Shown: one piece after another, positions 11,901 through 22,775 of the stretch
How the letters are laid out: each line of letters starts with the position of its first letter
How positions within the stretch are numbered: position 1 is the stretch's first letter
NCBI RefSeq assembly: GCF_000204055.1
Contig: NW_006768770.1
Span: forward strand, 1,379,623-1,443,622
Length of the DNA: 64,000 bases
DNA from: Melampsora larici-populina 98AG31
Taxonomy: Eukaryota > Basidiomycota > Pucciniomycetes > Pucciniales > Melampsoraceae
Reading direction: 5' to 3'
Translations under genes and position numbers: made by a program
The notes under the pieces: model-generated
Seen by the model: the letters and a program-made list of their open reading frames with translations, nothing else
Told to the model about the DNA's origin: nothing
The model's database searches: none

Positions 11901-13798
11901 AGTTCCAGCGTCAACTTGTGGTTGGCGTGTGAGTCTTGTCTATTCACGTGTCAACTTGTGGTTGACACTTGGGTTAGGTTTACTATGTATTTAATACATT
12001 ACATACATGCGTGTAAGTGGCTCTTGACACTGAGCCTTGAGATGTAACTTATGGCTTTATACAATATTTTGATATTACATATGGTACTGTTATCCCATGG
12101 TCCTGTAATTAGGGCTCAGGGCTGACAGAGTAACTTCTAGAACATGGAGTCTCTACAGGAGAAGTTCACGTTAAGGGTTATCCTACGGGAGGACCTATGC
12201 GTAATAGGACTGAGCCCCACCCTTGATGCAGAATGGATAGTTATTATACATCAAATAAAGAGACAATGGTTTCCCTTTTCATTTTTGTCCTACCCTTTTT
12301 TATACTCATACAGCACTAATCTGGCTAACCTCATAAAAATTGGATATGTATATAGAATCATATTATCACAAATCAATAGATACTCATACCTAGAAGTCTC
12401 TTGTCTGCTAGATTTCTGATTTCTCGTTTTGTATTGTCATCCTTGTTTTTGTTATCTTGCTTATGGGTCAAGTCTCTTGTTTTTCCTCTTCCTCCCCAAT
12501 GGGTGCAGTCTTTTGATGTTGCAGTTACATCACGTGCCAGCTTCCGGCCGGGGCATGGCTTCACCTAGAACATAAAGCTCGCAGGGCTAAAAATTGAGAG
12601 AAGGTAGTGTGACAAGACTTAGTCCGCGTATAATCAAGACAGCACAGCCCCTATAGTAGAGTTGTTGACTGGGGTATTCATTTGGAAGTGGATTGTTTAG
12701 TAAATAGATTAGGAAGGAGAGGGATCAAATATACTAATGTGCCAAGTCTTGGAGCAAGGCTGGGACACTTTGTTGACATCAAATCTTACCGGACATGGTG
12801 TTGCTATTGGGTTGTTCTCCATCAAGAAAAAACCTGCATGGGATGCAGATCGATAATGTGTCAAGCTGTAGACAGATAAACACCAAATAATAGCTGAGGA
12901 TGTATGCAATTTACTGGAGGAATGTAAGTATTTCTTTGAATTTTCAGGGACTTTACCTGTGGGTGGGGCCAACCTTGTGAGTATTCAAAGAAACTATGAA
13001 AATGATCATAAAAAAATTGAGAAAATTAAATGATAATATCAATTTTTCCTTTGGCAACGTCTTGGTTAGACACAGAAGATTACTTGATAACACTGGGTAA
13101 ATGTTGCATACACACCTTGGTTACATTTTGTATCATCAGTTGAATCAGTAATTTGTCTTGAGAATCAAGTGGTTAGGAATTTTCATTATTTAAATGAGAA
13201 CGTTTGTCCAGATCATCATCCTGACTTTATCCCTTTGGAAGCTCATAGGTGCAGTTTGGTCAAAATGTTTAAAGATTTCCCTTGTGACAAGCTTGCTTAA
13301 AACTTTGTTTGGTATTGGTTCATTCTTGATTGTTTCCTTACATTACAAGGATGCTATGTTGATCGATTCGCTGCATAATTGAGAGACAGGCCAAGATTGT
13401 GAAAGATTAATTTGGGTTGACCAACTTTGAAACACTAAATCAAGAAGCACGACAGGTTTCATTCCTTCCCACGCATTCTTTATAAAGTGCTAACCAAGAA
13501 AAACAAAGAATTGCATCATATTTCGTCCGTGTTTTACGCTTGTTCAAAATCAAAACTTTTGAATGTTCACATGTTAGTCAACATTAAGTAGCTGCTCATA
13601 AGTACATCGATAAGATCTCCCAAGAAGAGATTGGACCTTGAGGGTTGAAGTTCGGGGTGCAAGATACTCAAATTTTTGTGGTGAATGCATGGACCCGATC
13701 TTGCGTGGAGAACAGTGGGTATTTCATTGATCTTCTAAATCAGTGTCGAGTTGGGCATCCAATTTCTATCGATCCATCACAATAAATGATCAACAGCA
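8969..13798. other. Long gene-poor, repeat-like region
   Basis: A GTAC-rich palindromic patch lies at 8990-9240. The rest, including 10.9-12.1 kb with its long non-coding runs, has no open frame with a recognisable domain. A solo LTR was considered for about 10.9-12.1 kb, but no matching ends or target duplication could be found. Frames at 12144-12419 and 12682-12879 are unsupported. Confidence 0.45.
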
Positions 13799-15079
13799 TC
13801 AGAGAACGGGCGTTCGATGTGAGGGGGAATTTGTTTCAGGGGAGTCACTGACCATGATTTCAACTGGTTCCAAGTCATCATCAATCATCCAACATTCGAT
13901 GCCATATGCCTCAAAGTCTTCAATCAAGCTGTCGGAGACTCCGCACTTGAATAGACACTGTTTCAAGTGGGGTAATTTTCGAAAAAGGCCCTTGTCACGT
14001 GATGTCGCTGAAGGCTGAAAGATTTCTTCTTTTTTGGCTGACTCAAAGAATTCAAGCCATGGATCGAGGGCGTCATCGTTAGGGAAGACAAGCGTTCGTA
14101 CATTTTGAAGTAGTGGCCAACTGAACCAGCCCGCGGATGCAATAGTGTCCGCACTGTGTTGGTACAAGTCATCCCAGGGATGTGATTCAACCACACGGAG
14201 ACGTGGACACTCCACGAAAAGCGCGTGGTAGTCCCATTGATGGCACAGACTGAGAGTGAACAGACCTTCCAAGGTTTCTTGAACAGCTTTCAAAACAGGT
14301 AGAAGTCCGTTACCGCTCTCTTCCGTAGGAGTGCATTTGATGATCTTCAAGCTTGATCCTGCCTTCTCGCAGATATTGACGATCCCACGTAGGTCTGCAT
14401 ACCGGCTACTGTCATCGTAATTGGCATCGGCATATGCATACGGGAAGTCCAAATAGCGCAATTTTGTCAGGGCTGACTCGGAAAACTTCATGGGAGGTAC
14501 GGCACTATATCCAATCGTTAACTCTTCGAGATCAGGGGTGGCGTCCAACAGATTGGCTAGGTCCGAAGATCCCGCTGTACGATCAGATTGTATGTCAAGT
14601 TTTTTGAGCGATTTGGCCATCTTCACAGCATCCACCAGTGGAGTTGGACAACCCATCGAGGCGAAATCCAGAGTTAGTGACCGAAGGTTCCCGCTGAATA
14701 GTCGTATCAATTCGACAGCCTTGTCGATAGAAGCGTGTGACTTCGACTCGGTGTCCCCAAACAGGTCGATTAATACAAGCCGATGAACAGGGAAGACCCG
14801 AGGTTGAAAATCATGGGTGTAGGAAAAGATTGTCTTCCAGTTCTCAAGGAGATATTGTGCTTGCTCTACATCCTTGATACGGATGGACCTCAGAACTATC
14901 GGTATAACTGCATCTGACCAAGATTTACAAACCAAACGAAGGTCGAGAAGGCATTTGCGACGTGAGGATCGAGCTTTTTGAAGGTGAGTTGCGACCTGAG
15001 TAAAGATCTGATTCAACAGTTCGGTGGGCAGAGACTTAGACGCGTTCCGTGAGATACCATTGTCTGGTGAAGTCGACAT
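13799..15079 (-). CDS. F-box protein
   Basis: This uninterrupted 426-residue frame encodes a protein with an N-terminal F-box at about residues 14-50 (LPTELLNQIFTQVATHL, then LRLVCKSWSD and VLRSI). F-box proteins recruit substrates to SCF ubiquitin ligases through Skp1. The rest has leucine-rich spacing (LRSLTLDF, LKKLDIQ, LEELTIGY, LRYLDFP), as expected for a degenerate LRR substrate-recognition region like that of many basidiomycete F-box proteins. The start Met sits 16 codons before the F-box. The gene has no introns, unlike most neighbours, and its start lies 281 bp from the target-site duplication of the large element, so the insertion falls in its upstream region. The substrate is unknown. 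Confidence 0.8.
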   Translation of the reverse strand: MSTSPDNGISRNASKSLPTELLNQIFTQVATHLQKARSSRRKCLLDLRLVCKSWSDAVIPIVLRSIRIKDVEQAQYLLENWKTIFSYTHDFQPRVFPVHRLVLIDLFGDTESKSHASIDKAVELIRLFSGNLRSLTLDFASMGCPTPLVDAVKMAKSLKKLDIQSDRTAGSSDLANLLDATPDLEELTIGYSAVPPMKFSESALTKLRYLDFPYAYADANYDDSSRYADLRGIVNICEKAGSSLKIIKCTPTEESGNGLLPVLKAVQETLEGLFTLSLCHQWDYHALFVECPRLRVVESHPWDDLYQHSADTIASAGWFSWPLLQNVRTLVFPNDDALDPWLEFFESAKKEEIFQPSATSRDKGLFRKLPHLKQCLFKCGVSDSLIEDFEAYGIECWMIDDDLEPVEIMVSDSPETNSPSHRTPVL

Positions 15080-15360
15080 GGTCCAGGAGTCTGTCTAGGA
15101 AATGTGGGTGTGCTTTGAGAGATATTACACTTTTTTTCAAACTTAACAAAGTCCTACTGTCTACACGTTTTGAGCTGTACTGGCCGGCTCAACAGAGGAC
15201 TTTTTTTGCAGAAAATTCCTCGCCGTAGTGTTCGAAACGGAAGAAGAAACTCTTCATACAGGTTTTGTATTCTTTGCATTCTGCAAATTAGCAGAGAAAC
15301 AAAACTCAGCATGGACTTTGACAACATTCCTGGAAGGTTCCTGAATCCTATTCAACACGC

Positions 15361-15369
15361 TCGATAGTT
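15361..15369. repeat. Target-site duplication, left copy (9 bp)
   Basis: The sequence TCGATAGTT directly abuts the left inverted repeat and is repeated exactly at 22767-22775 next to the right inverted repeat. It is the footprint of the 7.4-kb element's insertion. Confidence 0.9.
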
Positions 15370-15658
15370 CTAACTTAACTAAGCCCCCTCCTAGTGCCCG
15401 GGGGAAAAAAACGCAACAAACCCCGGAGGCACGGAGGGGACTTACATGCAATGTCCGTTTTCTTGGTGACGAGGGAAATTCACTTTTGGTGGTAAAAAAA
15501 GGTCCACCAATAATTTTTTTTTGTCTAATTATGAAATTTCTTGTATCTCCAATATGCTGTGTGCCGGCTTCTTGCGCATCTTTCCCTCCGCTCACATTTC
15601 TCCTTCTTTGTGAAATGAAAAACTTTTCATTGGGCTCCAAATGAGCTCTTTTCGAAAT
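15370..15658 (+). repeat. Terminal inverted repeat, left (289 bp)
   Basis: It begins CTAACTTAACTAAGCCCCCT and ends GAGCTCTTTTCGAAAT. Compared with the reverse complement of 22478-22766 it has the same length and I count three substitutions (near 15442, 15476 and 15564). Homology stops abruptly at both edges. Open frames crossing the repeat are shadows and not genes. Confidence 0.93.
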
Positions 15659-15871
15659 CCAGAGTCGCGACTGCGGCTGATAGTACACGCTATGTAACAT
15701 ATCCAGATTTGAAACGTGAAAATCACAAAAGGGTCCACAAAAGGGTCCAGGGGTATATCAAATTTTTCGATGCCATTTTTTGAATCTTGACTTGTTGAAG
15801 TTCTCCTTCATCCCATCTGCCCATTTTCCTTCCCAAAAATCTTCAAACATCTCTTGTTGTTCTGTGCAAAC

Positions 15872-18800
15872 ATGTCCCAACCAAAAATTCGAACTCGCAG
15901 TACTGTAGAAAAGAATGACAAGCTCACCGACATTCTTGACATCAGTCTATCAACCCCAGCTTTGAAGATTGAAACACCAATGCTTACTAAGAAGCTGCTG
16001 CAATCCAGCACTGTGGAGCAGCAACAAGCAGTCTCTACCCGCTTTGGAGATAAGTACCCTAATCAAGAAGGAACAAAGGTTCAGATCAACACTACGGTCA
16101 GCCTGATAAACGGGGACCACACTTTTCTTTTGGCTGGAACGGGCTCCGGAAAGAGCCGAGTTCCTGAGTTATTTTTCCACATGTTTCCCAAGGTCAAGAA
16201 ACCAGTGGTTTTGGTTTTGAATCCTCTGGATACTCTTGGCAACAATCAGGTCAGTATATACTTTGGTTTTGATATTGTTGAATAAAATAATATCTGACCT
16301 GATCTGACTCGGGTCTGATAATGCCAGGTCTTGGAGAAGAGTCGAATTGGGATCAAGTCAATCAATCTCACTAAGACCACGTTTGGTCCAGCAGAGCTAG
16401 CAAAATTGAAAGAACATGCATATTCATTCATCTACTTGGTTAGTCATCATTGCATCTAACAGTACAATTGGTCACAAATTGACTTACACATTTTTCTAAC
16501 AGAGTCCAGAGATTTTCCTGAATAGCGAGGCTTTTCAAACACTATATCACAGCAAAGATTTTCAGCGTCATCTTATCTTAAAAGTGGTTGACAAAGCGCA
16601 TTGCATTTATCTCTGGGGACTTCAGGCCAGCGGTAAATCAAAACACTTTTCAAAGCATCTTACACTACAAAAAAGTTAATCTTTACCGGGCGGAAAAGAA
16701 AACTACTGACATAGAAAAATCCTGAGGCAACAGGAAAAGAGCTAAAAATCTGGAAAAATGTGCACCTTGTTCCTAGACGTTGGGGCGTCATAATGAGTAT
16801 TTTTTTGTATTTTACACAAAAATATTGGCTAATGTACTAACAATAAAGGCTGAAAATCATCAAAAACCCACCTGTAACAATACCTGAAATTTGGCCCATG
16901 ATTTTGAAGACAGGATTTTGAAATCTTCAAACATCAATAACTTTTGAAGTTCTGGATCAAATCACTCAATTTCAAGTTCATAAACAAGGTGGGCCTTTCC
17001 TATACATTTATTATTGTGATATCACATCTGTAGCTGGTCTGCAAAAGATCCTACAGAGCTATTCATGTAGAATTGTTTGAACAAATGTAGAGTGTTTACA
17101 TGACAAGATAACACCTTGCTGCCTTTATGAAGTGTAAAGGAGAATGGTTTAGCTTTTGAATGAACCAACAATCAAGTTATTTGGAGCAGAATTGCCAAAG
17201 TTATTGAAGTTTTTAGACCACAAAATATTGTTTTCATAATCATGACCCAAATTTCAGCTATTGTTACAGGCAGGTTTTTGATGATTTTCAGCCTTTATTG
17301 TTAGTACATTAACCAATATCTGTGCGTAAAATACAAAAAAATACTCATCATGACGCCCCAACGTCTAGGAAAAAGGTGCATATTTTTTCAGATTTTTAGC
17401 TCTTTTCCTGTTGCCTCAGGATTTTTCTATGTCAGTAGTTTTCTTTTCCGCCCGGTAAAGATTACATTTTCTGTAGTGTTACACCCAAAGACGTTGGCCT
17501 ATTTTGCTCATCTTATGGGAATCTCGGCCAGCAGCTCATGGCGACCGACGGGGTCCCTGTTCTCCTTATGTCTGCAACTTGTCGACCGTGTGCAATTGAG
17601 CAAATACAGTCCAGCCTGAATATCTTGCCGGAAAATATGACCGTGATCCAGGGCGAACTCACTCGACCCGAGATCCGTTTCATTCGGATGTATCTCACTC
17701 GACCATTAAATACGGCCGAGGATCTTGAATGTCTATTTTCTCCAGCATCCGTTGTATCTGATGAAGACACTCCACCCATGTTAATTTATTCTGGCACTCG
17801 AAACGCTACTGGAACCGTGATTGATGTTGTGTGTAAAGCTCGTGGAGTGCCCAATGGGGCTTGTAATGGCAATAGTACATTTATCCGACGTTATCACTCA
17901 GTAACAGGTGATAAAGACAAACTTACGCGTGTGGACGATTACGGCGAAGGGAAGTTTCCAATCTTGTCATGTACTTCAGCACTCGGTATGGGTCAAAATT
18001 GGACCCGAGTCAGGGTTGTGATTATCATGGGCGCAATGGACCCAGCTGAATCGAATCAAATGGGCGTGGGTGTCGTAATGGCCTAGTTATTCAATTTGTT
18101 CAGCCGACTATGACCCCAGGAAAGAACTCAGCAGAAGAGTTCAAAGTGGGACCCAAAATGGTAGATGAAGATTGAATGCACGCTCTTCGAGTCACATCGT
18201 GTTGTCTTCGAGTAGCTTATTCAGTTGATAGCTTGTGAGTGAACAATGATTTGATACCGATTGATGATACTTGATTTCTGATATTCTTCCTCGCTTCATA
18301 CTGAGGTAAAAGGAAAGGCTACATACCAGTCTCGCTTTTGGATCCAGAATATCTCGGCGAGCTGGAACGCGAGCGATCTGAAGAGATGGCTCCTTGTAGA
18401 TGTTCCACATGCGATCCTCAAGGATGCGCTAGGATTATACGCTTGCTTTGGTCTACACATACCAAAGACTTTGATACTCTCATGAACACTTCACCTACAC
18501 ACACCGAAGATGAGAGTTGGTTCAAAATGCAAAAAAAGACCTCTAAGCGTAAGTTCTCGGCCGACATCCCGCTGGTATGCAAGGAAGACGACCCAATACG
18601 TCTCAGTGTTCCCAAGATCGACCTCACTGTGATGCTTATGGGAAACTTCCAGTTTCTTTTTCGAAAAACTTATCCCACTGGATCTCATATGACACCTGAA
18701 TCCCTGTTTGATCATGAAGATGCATGGCAAATTGTTAAGAACTACGAAGCTATCCACAATGGGGTCTTTTTACGTGAGATTCTAGGAGGTGAGACACTCC

Positions 18801-19135
18801 CGGCTCAGTTTGAAATGGTCCACAAATGTATAGACATGTGGATGAAATCTCCGGTGTATCTCAAGCATAAAGAAGAGCTGGAGGAAGAAATCATACAATA
18901 TGAACAAGAGATTCTCGATATGGAACTTATTGAAGAGGAGCACAGAGAGCAAAAGCAACTCAAACAAGTAGCACAAGAAGAAAAGAAGGCAGTGATTGCC
19001 GAACGCAAGCGTATACGACATGAAAAGGAACTTGAGAAACAGCGAGATAAGGAAATAAAGATGAAACAGCGACAACAGGACCTTGAAAGCACGGTCAGTC
19101 TCGCATGGTCGATCTATTCATCTTCATTATGCTGA
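15872..19135 (+). pseudogene. RecQ-like DEAD/DEAH helicase, disrupted
   Basis: This is an ATP-dependent RecQ-type DNA helicase relic. Exons 15872-16249, 16328-16438 and 16503-16662 encode Walker A AGTGSGKS, a motif near SPEIF and the Walker B region VVDKAHCIYLWG. After a nested CACTA element the frame resumes at 17482 with motif III LLMSATCRP, a second RecA-like domain and GMGQNW. Motif VI is broken by a frameshift near 18058: one frame ends NQMG and another continues GRGCRNGL. Further coding includes a cysteine-rich CRCSTC segment near 18400, a spacer and a charged coiled-coil tail (EEEIIQYEQEI onward) ending at 19135. The canonical DEAH Glu is Lys, which should impair ATP hydrolysis. The gene as it stands is unlikely to be functional. 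Confidence 0.85.
16663..17478. mobile_element. Non-autonomous CACTA-type element nested in helicase
   Basis: The 816-bp element begins CACTACAAAAAA and ends TGTAGTG, flanked by TTA at 16660-16662 and 17479-17481. The terminal inverted repeats extend for roughly 220 bp with some divergence (CTTTACCGGGCGGAAAAGAA near the left end, its complement near the right). CACTA ends plus a 3-bp duplication match the CACTA/EnSpm superfamily. No transposase is encoded. Removing the element and one TTA copy rejoins the helicase frame without a stop, which confirms the boundaries. Confidence 0.88.
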
Positions 19136-22071
19136 TCTTCGTCTGATTCAACACATTCATCCGCATCTGTGTTCCTTTCTTTCATAGATCCCCAAATGAA
19201 TCGAGAGGGTATTTTTTTCCTTGACTCGTCCTTCAAAATGCTTTTGAGTTTGGCAATTCCAAGTGCTTCGATATTGTCCACTTCATCGTTATCATTGGTG
19301 TCTCTTGTGTGATTTGAATTCTCTACATCACACGTGTGAACCTGAGCCATGTTCAAGAACGATTGCAATGAGGCCGCTGTAATGATGTGTGGATTTGATT
19401 GCTGGATGTCTTTGAGGCCTGACCGTTGTTTTAACTGTTGGATTTGTTTACGTAGCTGAATGTCACACCATATCAATTCGAGTGCTTTACGAAGTCCATG
19501 AAAATAGATACTGGACTAACCAAAGGTATAATGATCAAAAACCTTTCCATTAGACGCTCGATCTTGGTTCCTTGACCCTTTGAACAAGAAAATCTGTCAG
19601 TTAGTGAAGGAAGGCATATCTATCTATATATTGGGATGCGTACTGAGTTGTTAAAGAAGTACTTGAGCCAATAATTTTGAATCTCAAGATAGAAGTCTTT
19701 TGCTACCCAGTGACCATCTCGGCCACCTGTGGGAATGAGGAGCGAATGTTTTATGGCTTTGGACAAAGCGCTGGGTAAGTTTTTTTTGAGTATCATGATG
19801 AAGCGTGGAAGATGAATTGCGTAATGTGAGAGACCAGACGTTCCCTGGGCCATTACAGCCCACCGCTTCCACATCAACAGCACTCGGCCGATGTCACCCA
19901 ATCTCATTGCTTTGTCACCTTCAACAATGGAAGCAAAGTCGCGAAGTCTGAGACGCATGTTATACATTGTCCAGTCCCCGGTTTTTGAAGCATCTTCCAA
20001 AGACTGACGAGTGAAGTACTTATCATAGCATTGGTCAATGATAGATTGAGCTACGCCGGGTGTTTCCAACGTAGAGCCAGTTGGCAACGCTTTGATGGTT
20101 TGCCTGAACATTAAAGGCAAAGGTCAGATCTTATGTGAGATATACATACAGAGATCTTGGACATACTTCAACAAGAACACCATTGTTGCTGTGTGACCTT
20201 TATGAATAACTTGCATCAGCGAGTTGAAATCTTGCTGTGATGGTTGCTTGTCAGTTTTCATTCCAAGCGCAGCGGCAGTCCTATGTAACCCAGTGTTTGA
20301 GCTGTCCCTTGGTTCACCCCAGTGGTGACTTAAAACCTTACTTGCAATGTTCCATAATGTATGCGATAGGCCGGGAAGGTTGAGAACGTTCTGTAAGGCC
20401 TCGTCCTGGTGGCCTGCTGGGAAACGTTGACGTATGAGCAATTCAAAATTGAGGCAGGTGCCCATGTCGCCCTCTATAACTTGCAGGGATTCACTGAATA
20501 TGGATGAATCGTGACCGGTCTGCTTGTTACACTGGGTAAGCATCTCGGCAACTCCTGAAGCCGAGTTGTCAGAAGCACTCATCATCTTCAGTATGTAGAT
20601 ATTTGGTGTGTACAATTCGATTGGTTCAATGGGAGGAGGTGATGTAAGTAATTCCCTTTTAGAACAAAGATAGCCCGGCGAGTCTTTTTTGAGGACGTAA
20701 TTAAGGAAGGCTTTGGAGAGCTGGGATTTGAGCACAAAAGTCCAATGGATGCTTGCTTCTTCATTGGGAAGCAAAGAAGATATTTCGAAGGGCTGCGCTT
20801 GGCTTTGGCGAACATATTTTAGAAGATTATCAACACTGGCTTCCGCTGGGTCCATATCTTTGACTAGATGATCTGGAAGGACGTGTAGATATCCATATGA
20901 GCCATGAAACATCTTTGTGGTTGCTTCGATGCGAGGATCGTGCACACGAGCTTGTATGTCGATGTTGTCGAGTACTAAGAAAGGTCGGATGGCGTAAGGG
21001 AGCGAACACATGTGTTTGATAGACTTTTCAGCGGCAAGTCCAAGAGTATCCATAGCTGACAGAGCTGTCTGTCTTGACGAGGTCAATCCAAGGAAGTGAA
21101 GATAGTCATTCACACGATCGGAGACTCCACATGCAACAAACGACAGGGAGTTCTGTAATTGCAAACCATTGAATCGTCTGTTACAAGCAAAAGCTATCAT
21201 GGATAACACTGCAATGGGAATCTACGTTTGAGGGTTGGAATAGTCAGAACGGATCATCAAGTGTTCAGGAGATGATCTTGCTTACTTGTCTGAGTCGATG
21301 AGAGTCTAAATTTGTGTTGTCCATTGGAACCAAATGCGAGACTCTCTCAAGATGTTCAGGAAAGTCGGCCTGATGACCTGAAGTGGCAGTTGGTTCGACT
21401 TCAGCCCCTTTGCTGGTTTCTTTGGATGCTTTGTTCAATCAAATTTTCTCACGAGCTATGTTAGAATCTTCAATTTTTGAGTATATCAATGCATGAAGGA
21501 AAGGCATGCTCTCGCGAATGAGGTTTGCACGGTTCTCTTCAGCTTGAGGTGCCAAGAAAGATTCATCTATTTTATTAGCACTGTAGAAAGCACCTTGTGG
21601 ACCGGTTCCTCGTGGTAGCTCTTCTTGATTGACAATGAACTTTGCCTATAAAAATGATGAGCTTGTCATTATCAATGTCTTGACACAATTATTAGATTTT
21701 TGTTCTGCTTGAAGAAAATGGCTGACCTCTCTCAGGATGAAATTATTCCATCTTTCTATATCAGTCTGATCAGACCCATCCAAGATTCGCCGCTTGATGC
21801 TGAGCAGGATCTTCTCGGTTGAGGACCAGCCTCTTGATGTGCCCCAAAATTGACGCTTCTTGATAATCTCAGGTTTGGTAGAATCGAGTAAGTTTTGTAT
21901 GAATTTTTTCGGATCTGACCCCATCTTTTGGATATAATCACATATGTCAACTGTACGATTTTTGGATTTTGCTGGGTTGTTTTGGTCTTCTTGTGCTTCT
22001 GCCCCGTGTTGGGCTTCTTGGGGTTCTTTGCCCGCTGGCAGGATACTGGTTGGTATGTTGGTAGAGGACAT
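19114..22071 (-). pseudogene. DUF6589-like protein gene with in-frame stop
   Basis: This minus-strand gene has exons 22071-21727, 21645-21286, 21221-20146, 20103-19644 and less certain exons down to 19114. The central exon holds FLVLDNIDIQARVH and, later, GDMGTCLNFELLIRQRF, LPGLSHTLWNIASKVLSHHWGEP and a conserved LG. This pattern resembles the DUF6589 family, which I know from basidiomycete genomes and which has no established biochemical role. The carboxy-terminal exon is acidic and probably disordered. Splicing in the first four exons keeps frame, but a TGA at 21441-21439 interrupts exon 2, so the copy appears inactive unless the exon is skipped. It is convergent with the helicase inside the same inverted repeats, which suggests a role in the element's life cycle; that is inference. 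Confidence 0.7.
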
Positions 22072-22477
22072 GTTTTGATTGTGAGGATTTGAATGAGTAA
22101 TCAAAAATTGGATCAAGGAAGCAGGTGCTTGAGAAGAATTGAAGATCAAAGATGAATGGGCAAGAGCCAAAAGGCCACGAGAAAGGGAGACACAAGATAT
22201 ATAGTGATAGAACAAATATTAATAACTTCCTGCCTAGGTAGCCCAAGTCATTGCTCAGCCAGCCTTGCTGGTCTACCTGTCAATCACCGGGCTCTAATCT
22301 ACTTGTACTTTGATGACATGGTTCAAGAGAAGGTCCTAAGAGCTGGCTGGAAATGTCTAGACCGGGCCAGACAATCTTGAATTGTGAAGGCTCACAACTT
22401 TTGATGGATTCCAAATTCGGTTTTGAGATTACATACACAAACAACAAGTGTAACCTCGCAGCAATTCAGAAAACCCA

Positions 22478-22766
22478 ATTTCGAAAAGAGCTCATTTGGA
22501 GCCCAATGAAAAGTTTTTCATTTCACAAAGAAGGAGAAATGTGAGCGGAGGGAAAGATGCGCAAGAAGCTGGCACACAGCATATTGGAGATACAAGAAAT
22601 TTCATAATTAGACAAAAAAAAATTATTGGTGGACCTTTTTTTACCACCAAAAGTGAATTTACCTCGTCACCAAGAAAACGGACATTGCATGTAAGTCCCC
22701 TCTGTGCCTCCGGGGTTTGTTGCGTTTTTTTCCCCCGGGCACTAGGAGGGGGCTTAGTTAAGTTAG
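22478..22766 (-). repeat. Terminal inverted repeat, right (289 bp)
   Basis: Reverse complement of 15370-15658 with three mismatches and no gaps. The inner edge begins ATTTCGAAAAGAGCTC and the outer edge ends GTTAAGTTAG. Confidence 0.93.
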
Positions 22767-22775
22767 TCGATAGTT
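22767..22775. repeat. Target-site duplication, right copy (9 bp)
   Basis: TCGATAGTT, identical to 15361-15369, directly follows the right inverted repeat. Confidence 0.9.

Larger units (their letters stand above)
15370..22766. mobile_element. 7.4-kb TIR transposon with RecQ-like helicase and DUF6589-like gene
   Basis: The unit is bounded by 289-bp inverted repeats and an exact 9-bp target-site duplication, so it inserted as a DNA element. It holds two convergent genes: a RecQ-like helicase on plus and a DUF6589-like protein on minus, overlapping by 22 bp at their 3' ends (19114-19135). No DDE transposase or tyrosine recombinase is recognisable. Both genes are damaged (nested insertion, frameshift, in-frame stop), yet the inverted repeats are nearly identical. 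Known families give partial matches only: Mutator-like elements make 9-bp duplications, and P, hAT and KDZ elements make 8 bp. Assignment to a superfamily is open. Confidence 0.88.

Noticed and set aside
10919..12126. Possible solo LTR (TGTTAGAG ... GCTGACA)
   Set aside because: No short inverted ends, no matching target duplication and no second copy visible in the window.
15254..15700. 148-codon minus frame and the matching 162-codon plus frame at 22496-22984
   Set aside because: Both are created by the same terminal inverted repeat read outward; they share one sequence and have no domain or splice context.
18782..19092. Minus-strand Leu/Ser-rich and hydrophobic frames
   Set aside because: Antisense of the Glu/Lys-rich coiled-coil tail of the helicase; composition explains the apparent hydrophobicity.
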